Source: Mercurialis annua (lineage: Eukaryota > Streptophyta > Magnoliopsida > Malpighiales > Euphorbiaceae). From it: a stretch of DNA of 64,000 nt. The stretch is taken from assembly GCF_937616625.2 (NCBI RefSeq), contig NC_065571.1:14448501-14512500 (forward strand). The letters run 5' to 3'. Below the pieces are notes generated by a model. It searched no databases, had not been told where the DNA came from, and was given only the letters and a program-made list of their open reading frames with translations. The position numbers and the translations under genes are program-made. Below, one piece after another: positions 46,715 to 58,990 of this stretch. Numbering within the stretch: position 1 is the first letter of the stretch; each line of letters begins with the position of its first letter.

Positions 46715-47453
46715 TAGTCATAAATTAGATAAAATTTTAGGAATAATTCTAACATGTTAGTGTTTACAAATGTATATCAATACTTCCAACCTAACCGAGT
46801 AACATTTATCCTTATAACAAACAAAATGTATTAAATTCAGAATTAATGTCTTCACTAGTAACGTACTCTCTTTACAAGAGTGAATTAAGATGGACTAGAA
46901 AAGTTAGAAGAGAATCAAAGGTTATAAGTAAAAGATAAAGGAATCAGAGGGCAGTCTGCTACAGTACAAAATCTGTGGTTGTCCAACTCAAAAGCAGCAG
47001 ATTATTGTGCCGTACTCAGCTCTCCATTATAACTTTGATGTGTCCTTCTCATTATCATCACTTCTCAATGCTTTTACTTTTCCAATATTTATCTTCCCAT
47101 TCCAATATAATATGAATTAGTTTCTGTATATACAGACAGAGCAATTGTGCATGGTAACCACATTTTTCTTTCTTAGATAGACTAATCACGTCATTCTTGA
47201 ACTAACCGATCATGTTATAACATGTCATTAAAATAGTGGCATTATCGTAATATAATAAGCATATGAATAGTCTGTGATAGTGGCTATATAATATAGCATC
47301 GACACGGGTACGGAAAATGGAATATTTGGACACGGATTTAGCAAAACGATGTTATAACCATGTTTCCTATGTTGAAAATGAAATTTCGTATCCGAAACGC
47401 CAAATTTTTGATATGTTTTCGTAACTGAAAACTTTAGTTGAATTAAGTGTTTG
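46715..47453. other. Non-coding; MITE arm relic at 47177-47265
   Basis: The segment 47177-47265 resembles the left arm of the 43274 element (CATGTCATTAAAATAGTGGCATTATCGTAATAT-type words) and is a stray fragment of that family. Nothing else is recognised. Confidence 0.5.
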
Positions 47454-47464
47454 TGCTACTTAGC

Positions 47465-47848
47465 GGGTATTAAACTATGCGAATCATTGAAACTTTGAAA
47501 TGGGTATATATACTTTATTGAGTTTTTTTTCAGATACTAAAGGTATCATTTCGCTTCATCGGAAGATTACATGGTAGAATGTTATTTTTTAAAATTTCAA
47601 ATAAATTCAGAAAGGTCATTGAATTATAAATTTTATTTTAAAAAGGATACTAAAGTATAAGTGTTGTTTGATAAAAGTATACTAACTGTTGAAACAAAAC
47701 AGAAACAAAATTATAACTGGGCATCAATTTTCGACAAGTGGCCTTCGGTGAAATAAAATTATAACTTTAGTACCCAAAAGAAACAAAATAAAATTTATAA
47801 TTTATTTTGAAATTTAGTGAAAGTTCGGGGACCACATAGTTTAATACC
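47465..47848. mobile_element. Mutator-type foldback MITE, 384 bp, 11-bp TSD
   Basis: Arms begin GGGTATTAAACTATG and end CATAGTTTAATACC. A perfect 11-bp duplication TGCTACTTAGC lies at 47454-47464 and 47849-47859. A 20-bp stretch of its interior (GGATACTAAAGTATAAGTG) recurs at 51727. Confidence 0.8.
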
Positions 47849-47859
47849 TGCTACTTAGC

Positions 47860-48806
47860 CGCTATATAAAACTGTATCTATGAAAGCATACTCGTGCCAA
47901 GGTCAAGAGTTCGAATTCTTCAGTTGGTGATCATGATCTCGATTGTCGAGAGATTTGAGATTATCTAAATTAACCGAACCAATCGGATAAACTAACAATT
48001 TGACTTTTATTTTTCTTATATTTTTATGAGTTTTAACAGAACCGACCGAATTAACGATTTATCGATTCAGTTCGGTTTTGAATAGTATTAATTTTCTTTC
48101 TTTTATGCAATCGGTTTAGTTTCGGTTAGAATTTCATATTCAATTAGTTCGGTTGCAAGCATTTAGTCGATCAATTAATTTAATTTCAGAGTTTCTCGGT
48201 TCTATCTTAACCGAACCTACCTAACGCTCGACCCTATTTACCGGAACTTGATACTTACACCTAGATGCTTGCTTCAACAATGATTACATCTATACAGCAA
48301 TTTCACTTCCATAAATTTCAGTGAGGACCACATTGGGTACCAATAATTGAGAGTGAACCAAACAAAGTTCAGGCTCAAAAAGAAACTCTCACTCTAACCA
48401 TCAATAGCAAGAGAGAATTACTCAGAAACCTTTGTTTTTCAAGTGATAGAAAAATCACAAGAAGCCAAACTACAAAGCCTTAAATATTGCTCTCAAAACC
48501 TTCTAATGGATTCATTGTTTTCACTGACACATTCATACAAATACATTAAGAATATATCTGTATAGCTTTGTGGTCCTCTACAACCTTTCTCACCTTTTCC
48601 TTGGCTTATTAACTCATTTGTACCAAATGTTTTCGCTTAATTTCAACTCGGTATTAAAATTTCAATTGACGTCAAAGTGATACTATACATTTCATTTACA
48701 TTTCAAATGATGATTTTCGCATAAATTTAGGCCGATGAATGCTGATGTGAGATGTGATAATTAAAAGAATATCAGCATATATTTATATGAATTTGTCTAA
48801 ATATCG

Positions 48807-48853
<47 letters not shown>

Positions 48854-49370
48854 TGGTCCTCTTCAATGTTTGTTATTTAAATAGATTTTTGTACTATTTA
48901 TAATTAATGGATTATCTCAAGGATGAAAATTGCGAATGTATCGTTTTTAGTAACAAAATTATTTGCCATGTCATATTCTACGTGATCAACAATATAGAAA
49001 TGAGAAAAAATTCATATAGTTTTAAATTATTGTCTATTGTGTCTTTTTTAAGTGTTTTATTCAATAGGTCCGTGTTCAAAACTATGTATAATGTACATTC
49101 CTTCTCCATCTAAAACTTGATCTAGTAACGCAAAATAAATTACGTGCATAGACTAGATAAATTCAGAAGTTTAAAAAAACACCAGACAAGCAAAAAATTT
49201 GCACATAAACTTTAAAATGAGTTTGGCCTTCTTTGAATTTTGGACAAATATCTTTTTTCCTGAATATCATATCAGAATACATTTATTTGACTTTATGCAA
49301 GAACCACCGCCTTAAATGTACATTAAATTTTTTGTACCATTTTGATACAAATTAAATATTTTGTATTAAA
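47860..49370. other. Non-coding upstream of SPL gene; (TA)n at 48810-48850
   Basis: 47970-48240 is rich in TTCGGTT/AACCGAA words like those inside the hAT MITE, but no ends were found. A TA microsatellite of about 20 units lies at 48810-48850. The SPL promoter presumably lies in the last kilobase. No clear TATA box was singled out. Confidence 0.5.
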
Positions 49371-49539
49371 TCGATGCTAAGAACAAATATGGGGTACTAC
49401 ATGGGTCACAAAAACATTCACTCTCAACCTTCAATAAGTAGTTCAAGCACCCACATAAATTTGAGTAGCTACACCTCAATTTCCCATCCAACCAGTTTCA
49501 TCACCAAATCTTTTGCTCACTCTCCTTCTTTATCTAACA

Positions 49540-51019
49540 ATGGATGCTCGAACCTTCGAAGGAAAACGCGGTTTTCGAGAGAGAACGTTGGCGAAAGACG
49601 ATTGCATTATCGAAGACGATCAATTCCTAGATGATGATATGGAAGAAGATGATCAGAATGGTGGTGTTGGTTATGGTGATCATGATCAAAAGAAGAAACA
49701 AGTTAGCGTCGTGACGTACGGGAAACGAGCGCCTAGTAGCGGTGGCGGTGGTGGTGGCGGAACATCGGCGGTTGGTTGCCAAGTAGAGAGGTGTGGAGCT
49801 GATTTAAGTGATGCAAAGAAGTACCATAGGCGCCATAAGGTTTGTGAGGTTCATGCAAAGGCAGCGGCTGTTGCTGTTGCTGGTCTCAGACAGAGGTTTT
49901 GCCAACAATGCAGCAGGTTAATTTACTAATTCACTTCTCTAAACTTTTTCTTTTTATAAATAATCACAAGCTTCATGTTTTACGTGATTTTTTTTTTAAA
50001 ACAAATTTTTCACGATCTCTCTAAATACTTTACGATCACTAATAGTAAATACCATGTGACTTTAAACGTAACGATGGATTAGCATAATGATTCTCGACAT
50101 TCAATTTATAATGTTTTCGTAACGGGGTTTCTATTCATATAACAACACGAGATTAATTTAAAATTATGGCAATATTGTAACATGAAGACGGAAAATTGTT
50201 AATTATTCAATTTTTTCATCGCCATGTGGATAATTATTTGCTTGAATTTCTATAGTGAAATTTTGTTTTTGTAAAATAAAAGTTTAGTTATCTAACAAAT
50301 TGAATGTTAGTAACCGTTCTGTAAAAAATTTATAGTAGTTCAGTAACTATTTTTTTTATTCTAACAATGGACCAGAAAATATCAAATAATTCGTCAACTC
50401 AAATCTTTGAGTGAGCTTATGTGAATATTTATTGAAACTAGAACGTGTAGAGATCCATTTTAACTTATATGAAAATATTTAATCAATGTAATAAAGTTAT
50501 TAGAAAAAATTGAATACATCAATCTATTATCAAGAATTCCTCTTTTTTGTGAAGCAAGTGTATACCATAAAAACGCTGAAACGAAAATAGAAAAATGCAA
50601 AACCAGCCATATTTTATACAAAAAATATATCATAAATATAGAGTTTTAGAATTTCAAAACCGTTTCTAAATACGAGAACAAAACATCACAATGTAAAATT
50701 CGAAAAGTTTCGCAACAACGTAGTTAAAATTTCTTTAACTTAATTTAATGTATATATTCCTTATGTTTTTAGGTTCCATGAGCTAGCGGAGTTTGATGAA
50801 TCAAAGAGGAGTTGCCGGAGGCGTTTGGCCGGACACAATGAGCGGCGGAGGAAGAGTACTTCAACGGAATCATACGGAGAAGGATCGAGTCGGAAAGTGT
50901 CATTTGGTGGTCATCAGCTGAAGGAAAATCCATGCAGGCAAGTTGATGAGAGGGGCAAATATCTGATAACCATACCACCTCCACCAAATTCAGCTTACAA
51001 GCGATCCCAGTTCAGATAA
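49540..51019 (+). CDS. SPL: SQUAMOSA promoter-binding-like transcription factor (SPL3 type)
   Basis: Two exons, 49540-49916 and 50773-51019, join to 207 codons. The intron (49917-50772) has GT and AG ends and splits the Arg codon of CQQCSR, the usual SBP-box intron site. The N-terminus (about residues 20-55) is acidic, then a Gly run (68-74). The SBP domain spans about 80-154. Finger 1 uses C80, C85, C102 and H105; finger 2 uses C121, C124, H128 and C140. The basic nuclear signal is [17 protein letters not shown]. It would bind GTAC-core DNA in the nucleus and promote the vegetative-to-flowering phase change. The short length and single intron match Arabidopsis SPL3/4/5. The ATG at 49540 is preferred over 49513 because MDAR starts the conserved-looking acidic region. 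A miR156-type site follows the stop by 11 bp. Confidence 0.93.
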
Positions 51020-51029
51020 ACTTATTAAT

Positions 51030-51049
51030 TTGCTCTCTCTCTTCTGTCA
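51030..51049 (+). promoter_or_regulatory. miR156/157 target site in SPL 3' UTR
   Basis: TTGCTCTCTCTCTTCTGTCA matches the SPL3-type miR156 target except at its first base. Its place just after the stop codon is the one known in SPL3/4/5. It implies juvenile-phase silencing of this transcript by cleavage or translational block. Confidence 0.92.
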
Positions 51050-51059
51050 CCCTATCTCT

Positions 51060-51800
51060 AAATTACCTAAATAATAAATTGTAAACCTATCAATTTATCC
51101 CTGGATTTGTACGTACGCCATGAAAAATTTAATACTATAATTAACTTTGCTTTATTAATTAGTCCCATAAGCCTATTAATCAATCCAAATCCTTAATTAA
51201 TTAGCTCTCCTACAGCTATTTCAAAAATTGATAAAGTTTATGGGACTAATAGATAAGAAAATTAATTTATCGCGTGTAAAATCAGGGAGCAAATTGATTA
51301 TTAAGTCAAAAATTATGGGAGCAATATAATTGTATCATGAGTTCATAATCAAATAAAAGGAAAAATGATCGTGCATGTATGTAGTATTTTTTATTTTCTA
51401 TTGCTGTACGTGCTTATTATCCGATCAGTGTTTTAAAAATCTAACCATGCCGGTCGAATCAACTTCAAACCTTAAAATCAACTTAATTTATTTCTTTTAA
51501 ATAAAAAAACTTAAAAATTATTAAACAGGCTAAAACTTAAAAATCTTATAATTTTCTATTACTGATTTAATTACATTTCATCTAATACCTTTTCAATTTA
51601 CTTACTAGTTAACATTTTATATGTGTTTAAATTTTAAATATTTAAATTTATTTTCAAATATGTAAATATATATATTATTTAAATTTTTTTTGATACATAA
51701 TTTTATTATTTAAATTTATTTTCAAGGATACTAAAGTATAAGTGATGTTGAATCAACTTCATAATTTGTTATTACCCATTGAACCTATTTCTTGGGATCT
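51060..51800. other. Non-coding between SPL and copia element
   Basis: AT-rich. A short piece at 51724-51750 matches the interior of the MITE at 47465. No gene seen. Confidence 0.5.
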
Positions 51801-51835
51801 CCAGTCAGTTAGGTCGGGTTACCATTATGAATGAG

Positions 51836-54800
51836 TCATTGTATAGGCATTAGTCCCATTCCTTTTGATGTTTTATGGACTTTCTCTCTAGCTAATCCTT
51901 TCGTCAAAGGATCTGCTAAATTATCATCTGTGCGTACATGATCCACTCTAACAGCTCATGTTGAGATGAATTCTCTAACAGTGCTGTGCTTACGACGTAT
52001 CTGTCGTTTCTTACCATTATAATAACGGTTCTCAATTTTTGCAATAGCCGCGGTGCTATCGCAATGGATCAACACAGCTGGTATCAGTCTTTATTATGGG
52101 AATTTCAGCTAGCAGGCATCTTAGCCATCCTACTTCTTCACTAGCAGCAGCTAGTGCTATCATTTCTGACTCCATCGTAGATTGAGCCAGAATCGTCTGT
52201 TTCTTTGATTTCCAAGAAACAGCTCCACCAGCTATACTGAAAATATAGCCGCTTGTGGCTTTAGAATCATCTGACAATGTATTCCAATCTGCATCACTAT
52301 ACCCTTCAAGTACAGCAGGATGCTTCAGATAATGTAATCCAAGATTCATTGTTCTTTTAAGGTATCTCATAACCCTTTCAATAGCATGCCAATGCTCAAT
52401 ACTAGGTTTACTAGTAAACCTGCACAGTAATCCAACGACATATGCAATGTCGGGTCTAGTACAATTAGTGGCATACCGAAGGCTGCCAATGATGCTCGCA
52501 TATTCAGACTGTCGTACACTATCACCAGTGTTTTTTAAAAAATTTACACTTGGATCATAAGGTGTACATGCAGGTTTACAGTCGAAGTAGTTATATTTCT
52601 TTAGAATCTTCTCAACATAGTGAGATTGATCTAAAGAAATTCCTTTTTCAGATCTAGTTATTTTTATGCCAAGAATGACATTCGCTTCACCTAGATCTTT
52701 CATATCAAAGTTGGCACTCAACATTGATTTCACAGCATTCACAACATGAATATTTGATCCAAAAATCAACAAGTCATCTACATAAAGACATATGAAAGTG
52801 CAAAGTTCCTTTTCAGATTTGTAGTAAATACATTTGTCACTTTCATTCACTTTAAAACCATTTGAGATGACAAGATTATCAAATTTCTCATGCCATTGCT
52901 TAGGTGCTTGTTTTAGACTATACAAAGATTTGTCTAACTTGCACACCTTCTGCTCCTGACCATGTATTACAAAACCTTCAGGTTGATCCATGTAAATTTC
53001 TTCCTCCAGTTCACCATTTAAAAAAGCAGTCTTAACATCCATTTGGTGTACGACCAAATCATATAGCGCAGCGATCGAAATCAGCACTCTAATGGATGTT
53101 ATTCTAGTAACAGGTGAATATGTATTAAAGAAATCAACGTTTTCACGTTGTCTGTAACCCTTGACTACAAGTCGAGCTTTGTATTTGTCTACTGTGCCAT
53201 CAGGTTTCAATTTCTTTTTTAAGATCCATTTACAACCTATGGTTTTGCAACCGGGAGGCAGATCAGTCAAATGTCATGTATGATTGGACTCTAATGAATC
53301 CATCTCATCATTTATGGCTTCTTGCCACAAATCAGAATCTAATGAAGTTAAAGCTTCCTGGAGGTTCGTAGGATCCTCCTCTAAAGAATAGACATGGAAA
53401 TCAGTTCCAAAGTCTTTCGAAATTCTAACTCTTTTACTTCTTCTGATCTCTGGTTCTTTATCATTAGTAATCTCATTATTCCTGACCACAGGAACATTAC
53501 TAGATGATTCGCCCCCACTATTTCCTAATTTAAAAGGAAATTTCTGTTCATAAAAATCAGCATCTATTGATTCAATAATAACTCGTGCAGTCAAGTCATA
53601 AAATCTATAAGCCTTGCTATTGACTGCATACCCAATGAAAACACATTCATAGGCTCTGCTTGCTAATTTTATTCGTTTCGGATCAGGAATCCGAACATAG
53701 GCTAAACAACCCTAAGTTCTCATATAAGACAAATTTGGTTGTCTTTTCTTTAGGATCTCATAAGGTGAAATCTTCCTGTTTGATTTCGGGACTCTGTTGA
53801 GTACATAACAAACAGTCAACAGAATTTCACCCCACCAATAAGAAGCAGCTCCATAATTCAATAAAATAGACAATACTGCTTCTGTAAGTGTTCTATTTTT
53901 TCTTTCGGCTTTACCGTTCATTTCAGGAGAATAAGGTGCTGTTCTTTCATGCACAATACCATGTGAGTTATAGAATTCTATAAACAAGCTAGATTCATAT
54001 TCAGTACCTCTATCACTACGAAATCTCTTGATTTTCTTATTGAATTGATTTTTAATTTCTGTTACAAATAACTTGAACATGTCAAGTGCATCACTTTTAT
54101 TTTTTATCAAATACACATGTGTAAAATCATAACAATCATCAATAAAAGTGATAAAATATCTTTTACCATTTCTGGTCAAGGTACCGTCAAGTTCACATAT
54201 ATCAGAATGTATTAAATCTAAAGGTTCAGATTCTCTAATTACTGATTTATGTGAGTTTTTAGTTATCTTAGCTTGACTACAGAATTCACATTTTTCAAAC
54301 TCAGTTTGGTTCATTTTAGGAATTAATCCTAGGGTACTCATGTTGTTAATTATTCTTTTATTTATATGACAGAGTCTTGCATGCCAAGTATTAAAATCAC
54401 AAACCATGTAAACAGAAGCAACATCTTTATTGATAATTTCAACATTCAACTTAAACATACCCTCACAAGCATAACCCTTTCCCACAAAGATACCATTTCT
54501 AGTAATGGTGTACATATCTTCACCAATAGTCTGAAAGAATCCAGCCTTGTTGAGAAGATAACCAGACACCAAGTTCTTCCTCATCATAGGAGTGTGCATC
54601 ACATCCTTCAAGATTAGTGTTTTTCCTGAAGTAAATTTCAGTTCAACACTTCCAATTCCAGCAACAGTAGTGGTGTGAGTATCACCCAGTAATACTTTCT
54701 TATCATCCACAGCAGTGTATGTTTTGAACATAGCACGATCGTGGCAAACATTGCGATTAGCGCCCGTGTCTACCCACAAACCACTTGATCCACCAACAAG

Positions 54801-55772
54801 GTTGATCTCAGCCATCATTTCTGTTATCATAGCCGTAAAAGGCTCTTCAGTCAAGTTAGCATGTGGAGCAGTACTTGGCTTGTTCCGACACTTGCGTGCC
54901 ATATGACCCGGTTTTCCACAGTTAAAGCATAGAAATGGTGGCAGGTCATTCTTAACAGGTGGTGCCTGTTTCACAATATGGTTCCTTGAAGGATTACCAT
55001 TCTGGTTCGCTTTGTTGCGATTCACATTTTGGTTTTGGTTCGAATTGCGATTCTGATTCTTAAAATTCTTGCCATTAGGCTTCAGACTCATCGAACTAAA
55101 CTTTCTTGTGTTGTTAGAAACAACCAGCACTTCATCTTTTAGATCCTGTTTTCTCGCCTCTTCCTCAATCCGAAGAAGAGTGATCAAACTTTCCAGCGAG
55201 AACTCTTTTGTTTTGTGCCTGAGAGAATTCTTAAAGTCCCTCCACGAAGGAGGTAATTTGTCAATTAAAACAGCAACTTGAAATTGTTCATCAAGAACCA
55301 TACCTTCGGAGATGATCTCATGAGCTATTTTCTGCAATTCATGGGATTGCACCTCGACAGATTTTTCATCACTCATTTGATATTTGAGGTAGCGGCTGAC
55401 TGCATACTTTTTAGTCCCCGCCTCTTCGGTATCATATTTCTTTTGCAACGCCTCCCAAGTTTCCTTTGCAGTCTTTCCATCATTGTAGTAATCATAGAGA
55501 TCATCACTTAGTGCATTAAGAATAAAATTCTTGCACAAGTAATCATTAGTCATCCACTGTTGAAGTTCACCATTCTGTTTTTCCTTTTCTTCTTCCTCGG
55601 CAGTTTCATCAACGACAGGCATTGCCATTGTCAACACAGAAACCACCTTCTTGATAGTTAGGAAAAATCCAGTCTTTTGTTTCCACCTTTTGAAATGCAA
55701 ACCTTCAAACCGGAATGGTTTGTTGGCATCAACATTAGAGGAACCGTAGGGAGCAACCTCATCGGAGTTCAT
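51836..55772 (-). pseudogene. Copia gag-pol polyprotein, two Trp nonsense codons and a frameshift
   Basis: One minus-strand frame carries gag (from ATG 55772, 686 codons open), zinc knuckle CFNCGKPGHMARKC, protease LWVDTGANRNVCHD, pre-integrase WHARLCHINKR and integrase (LIHSDICELDG, RSDRGTEYESS, GKAERKNR). Stops TAG at 53712-53714 and TGA at 53274-53276 stand where relatives have Trp. RT continues from 53270 with [26 protein letters not shown] and YVDDLLIFG. RNase H has [20 protein letters not shown] single-base frame change near 52070 precedes the last part (DDNLADPLTKGLARE), which ends with TGA at 51836-51838. With three small lesions the copy is inactive but not ancient. Confidence 0.88.
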
Positions 55773-55959
55773 GGCAGCAATTGTAAAAGGACACGTCTAA
55801 AAATTGTTGGAACAATTGTTGAAACTGAACAGAATCACGATGAGGCTGAGTCGCGGACTAGGTCGCTCTCTTTTAGACGGTTCGCGGCACAGCTCGGTGG
55901 TGCAAAGCTGACTAGCAACCGCGGCGTCCTAGGATAAAACAGCCGGAAAATATACTGCT

Positions 55960-56405
55960 CTCACTGCACTGTGAAAGCAGCTCTGCAAACACTTTCTGAG
56001 TATTGCTCTTTTGCTTTGTTTCTGTGTTTTTAGAAATGAAAAAGGGACCAGTATTTATAGGCTGGAGGAAAAGAGCTGTTGAGACAATCATAAAGATGGA
56101 ACATAAATACTGAAAACGTTTTTGATAATAAATTGTTTACAACAGTCAAAAACGTATGGAGCAGTTCAAAGGTTTATTTGAAAAATAAAAATCTGTTATG
56201 TATCAAAAAAAATAATAGTGCCAACCGAACCACCCACCCAACCTAGACCAGGCCAGGCCGGGCCGGCCGACCGACCGGACGGACGGTAGGATGTAACTCC
56301 TAGCCCGTTCACAAAATTGGGTACCCTTTGGGGCCCAAACCCAAGTGAGAAATTCCAAGTTAATAAACTCAATTACTTGAGTTCTCCTAAGCAATGTGGG
56401 ACAAC
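55960..56405 (-). repeat. Probable 5' LTR of TNT1-like copia
   Basis: On the minus strand it starts TGTTGTCCCACATTGC, typical of copia LTRs. It holds a GC-rich GGCCGGCC run near 56255-56285 and TATAAATA at 56056-56063. The end near 55960 is estimated. No second copy in this window confirms it. Confidence 0.5.
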
Positions 56406-56409
56406 ACAT

Positions 56410-56745
56410 AAACTCTCCATATTCTCATTTCAAATAACAAGGCACTTCCTTTTTATTTTATTTTCCAAATTCAATTAATTTCAACAACTCACCTTTTTAG
56501 CTCATTTTCAATTACATCCCGATCTTATAAAATTGTTGATTTTATCTAAATTTGCATCTTTCAGTACTATTAATTTTATCTAATTTTAAAAATTGTGCTC
56601 TTCTCTATTCAAAAAAGTTCAAAAAAACTCTTATGAATGATTTTTTTAAACTTTTTCTACAAGAAAAATTCAAAATGAATAATTAATTTAAAGTTTTTTA
56701 AGTGCAAAAAATATCAATTTAGCATTTGTGGGTACGATTGAAAGT
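56410..56745. other. Non-coding, nothing recognised
   Basis: AT-rich DNA between the copia LTR and the LINE ORF1 relic. Confidence 0.5.
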
Positions 56746-57497
56746 GAAAACTATGGCTTGTGATTCTCATAGGATTGACACATCTCTATTTCGTCTATTC
56801 CGATGGACTCCTGCGTTTGATCCTAAACAAGAATCCACTCTTGCAACAACTTTGATTAAGCTCAATTGCCTCTAAACTACTACAATCAAGCTATTTTGAG
56901 ACAATTGTTTCGAGTTTTGGTAAATTTCTAAAAATTCATATTAGTAAAAACTATTTTCACCCCATACATGCTAGATTTAGTGTTGAAATGGATCTTGTCA
57001 AAGAGCTCCCATGATTGGAATAAAAGAAGATGATGGTTTCTTTCAATATATTGTTTGTGAAGGAAACCTCTCATATTGCCACATTTTCAAGCTACAAGGG
57101 TCATTCTAGCTCTACTTGTTGGTGCTCCTAAGACTCAAAATAACAATATAAGGGTTGTCCCTATTAATATTCCTAAGGAAGAACCATCTTCAAGTAAGTC
57201 TACCTCCACTTTAGTTAACAATAGTAAATGAAAAAAAGTTGTTAAAAAGAAATCTAAGTCTTCTATAATTGCTAATGCTTCTAATGTTGCACTTGAGAAT
57301 GCTAATGATGTGACTATTATTGAGAGGCAAAGCAATTTAGTTGACTTATAATGTTGGCAAATTAAGAGCATGAAACTTCCAAGGAAGTTTCGGCCCCTCC
57401 AAGACTACTTCTAAGGGTCTTTTGGTTGCCGAGAAGGTAAGATTTTCAATCCAGGACAAGGGTAATAGTAAGGTAATATCTAAAACGAAAAACATGT

Positions 57498-57685
57498 CAC
57501 TGATCTAATCAGCTTGAATTCAAACTTGCAAATTGACCCATAAAATTTTAAGATATTGCAATTAGTCTAATTTCTTATGCTTATATCACAATCTCTTTGG
57601 ATTTTTATTGGCTATCTGTGACTAATTATGTTTTAATCCTTTAAATTTGCAACTGCGCACTGATCTAATCAGCTTGAATTCAAAC
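57498..57685. repeat. 28-bp direct repeat flanking a 132-bp insert
   Basis: CACTGATCTAATCAGCTTGA plus eight more bases occurs at 57498-57525 and 57658-57685. The insert between starts TTGCAAATTGA and ends TTTAAATTTGCAACTGCG, so short inverted words lie at its edges. It may be a small transposon with an unusual duplication, or a local duplication. Confidence 0.7.
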
Positions 57686-58209
57686 AAGCGGATCACAAGC
57701 TCGTCATCCGGACGAATTTCTCTAAAACTAATCATTAGATGCTTCAGCCCCTTATCGTTTTTTACATGTCCGGAATATAGATGTCTACAATGCTATATTT
57801 GATCCTATTATTAGTGACTTAAGCAATATTGTGCATGGTTGTGATTACTAATGAGGATTTGACTCAAATCCAAGAGGCTGATCCATTAGAAGGCCCCAAT
57901 TCTTCATTGGGAACACCAAAAGCCTCTGCCCTTCCCTCCGTTGGATCGATAGAGAGGGAGGGCAGAGCTTTTGGTTTTTTCATGTTGCAAAGAGAATCAA
58001 ACTCATTTGATGTATTTTTAGAGGATCTGAAATTAGACATTTCGGCTGTCACTCTTTCTTCTAAGGCAGCCCCTACTATTACTATACCTTTGAATTTACC
58101 AATATTGCATGTGGTGATAACTTGTAGATTAACACTTTTGTTAATAAGGAAGGAGGTCTTAATTCTCAATCTGATGCCGAACAACTTCATATGACTAACG
58201 ATCTTTCTA

Positions 58210-58990
58210 GGTAAACGGTATAAAAAATTCTCAAAGTTTTCTCAAAAGTACAAATCAGCCCTTAAACATGTTTTGGGCATAAAAAAACCCTCCTTATTCA
58301 AAATCGAATTGAACAAAAAATTCTTCCGTTATATATAGTAGAAAAAAGTCTAAAAATAACCTTAATATTTTCAACAATTTTCTAATGAAACCTTTTACAA
58401 TTTTAAATTAAAGACCTACACACACTTTACCTTTTTATTAATTTTTGTCAAAATAAAAATAAAAATATTCTTTTCCGTCGGCCACAAGAGTACAAAAGAT
58501 GAAGAGGGATGAAGCCTTCTTCATTTGAGACGAACGAGATGAAACAGTGAATTTGCAAGTTATGAGTCAATTTGCAAGTTCGACGAAATTTAGGTATAAT
58601 TATATTTAATTGATTAATTAAGATTTTAAATTAAATTCAATAGTTAATTAAAAATATAAATTATTTTTCAATATATATAAATTTTATAATTATAAAATTA
58701 ATTGATTTGTTTTTGGTTTGATTTATCATATTGTTTGATTAGATGAAAAAGAGGGTGAAATAATATTTTAAAAAAACTTTAAATATAAAATTGGTAACTA
58801 TTTCAAACATTAAGGATAATTATAAAACTTTCTCCCTCTGCCACATCGCCATTCTAACAGCATTTTGTAAAAGTGACGGACGAAAGGGTTTTTTTGTTTG
58901 ATTTTGAAACGAGGGTTTTTTGTGCCAAAAAAATTAAAGGGCTGATCTGTACTTTTAAGAAAACTTCGAGGACTTGTTATACCTTTTGCC
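58210..58990. mobile_element. Mutator-type foldback MITE, 781 bp
   Basis: Arms GGTAAACGGTATAA...GTACAAATCAGCCCTTAA at left against TTAAAGGGCTGATCTGTAC...TTATACCTTTTGCC at right. A perfect 9-bp duplication ATCTTTCTA lies at 58201-58209 and 58991-58999. It interrupts the LINE ORF1 relic. Confidence 0.85.

Larger units (their letters stand above)
51836..56405 (-). mobile_element. Ty1/copia element (TNT1-like), 3' LTR not found
   Basis: A copia polyprotein (55772-51836) is preceded on the minus strand by a leader and a probable 5' LTR at about 55960-56405, starting TGTTGTCCCACATTGCTTAG and with TATAAATA near 56056-56063. No matching LTR was found to the left of 51836, so the 3' end appears deleted or replaced. 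The 5' LTR/leader boundary was not fixed. Confidence 0.7.

Noticed and set aside
53712..55772. Endogenous pararetrovirus
   Set aside because: Domain order is protease, integrase, RT, RNase H, which is Ty1/copia; integrase is present and no movement protein is seen.
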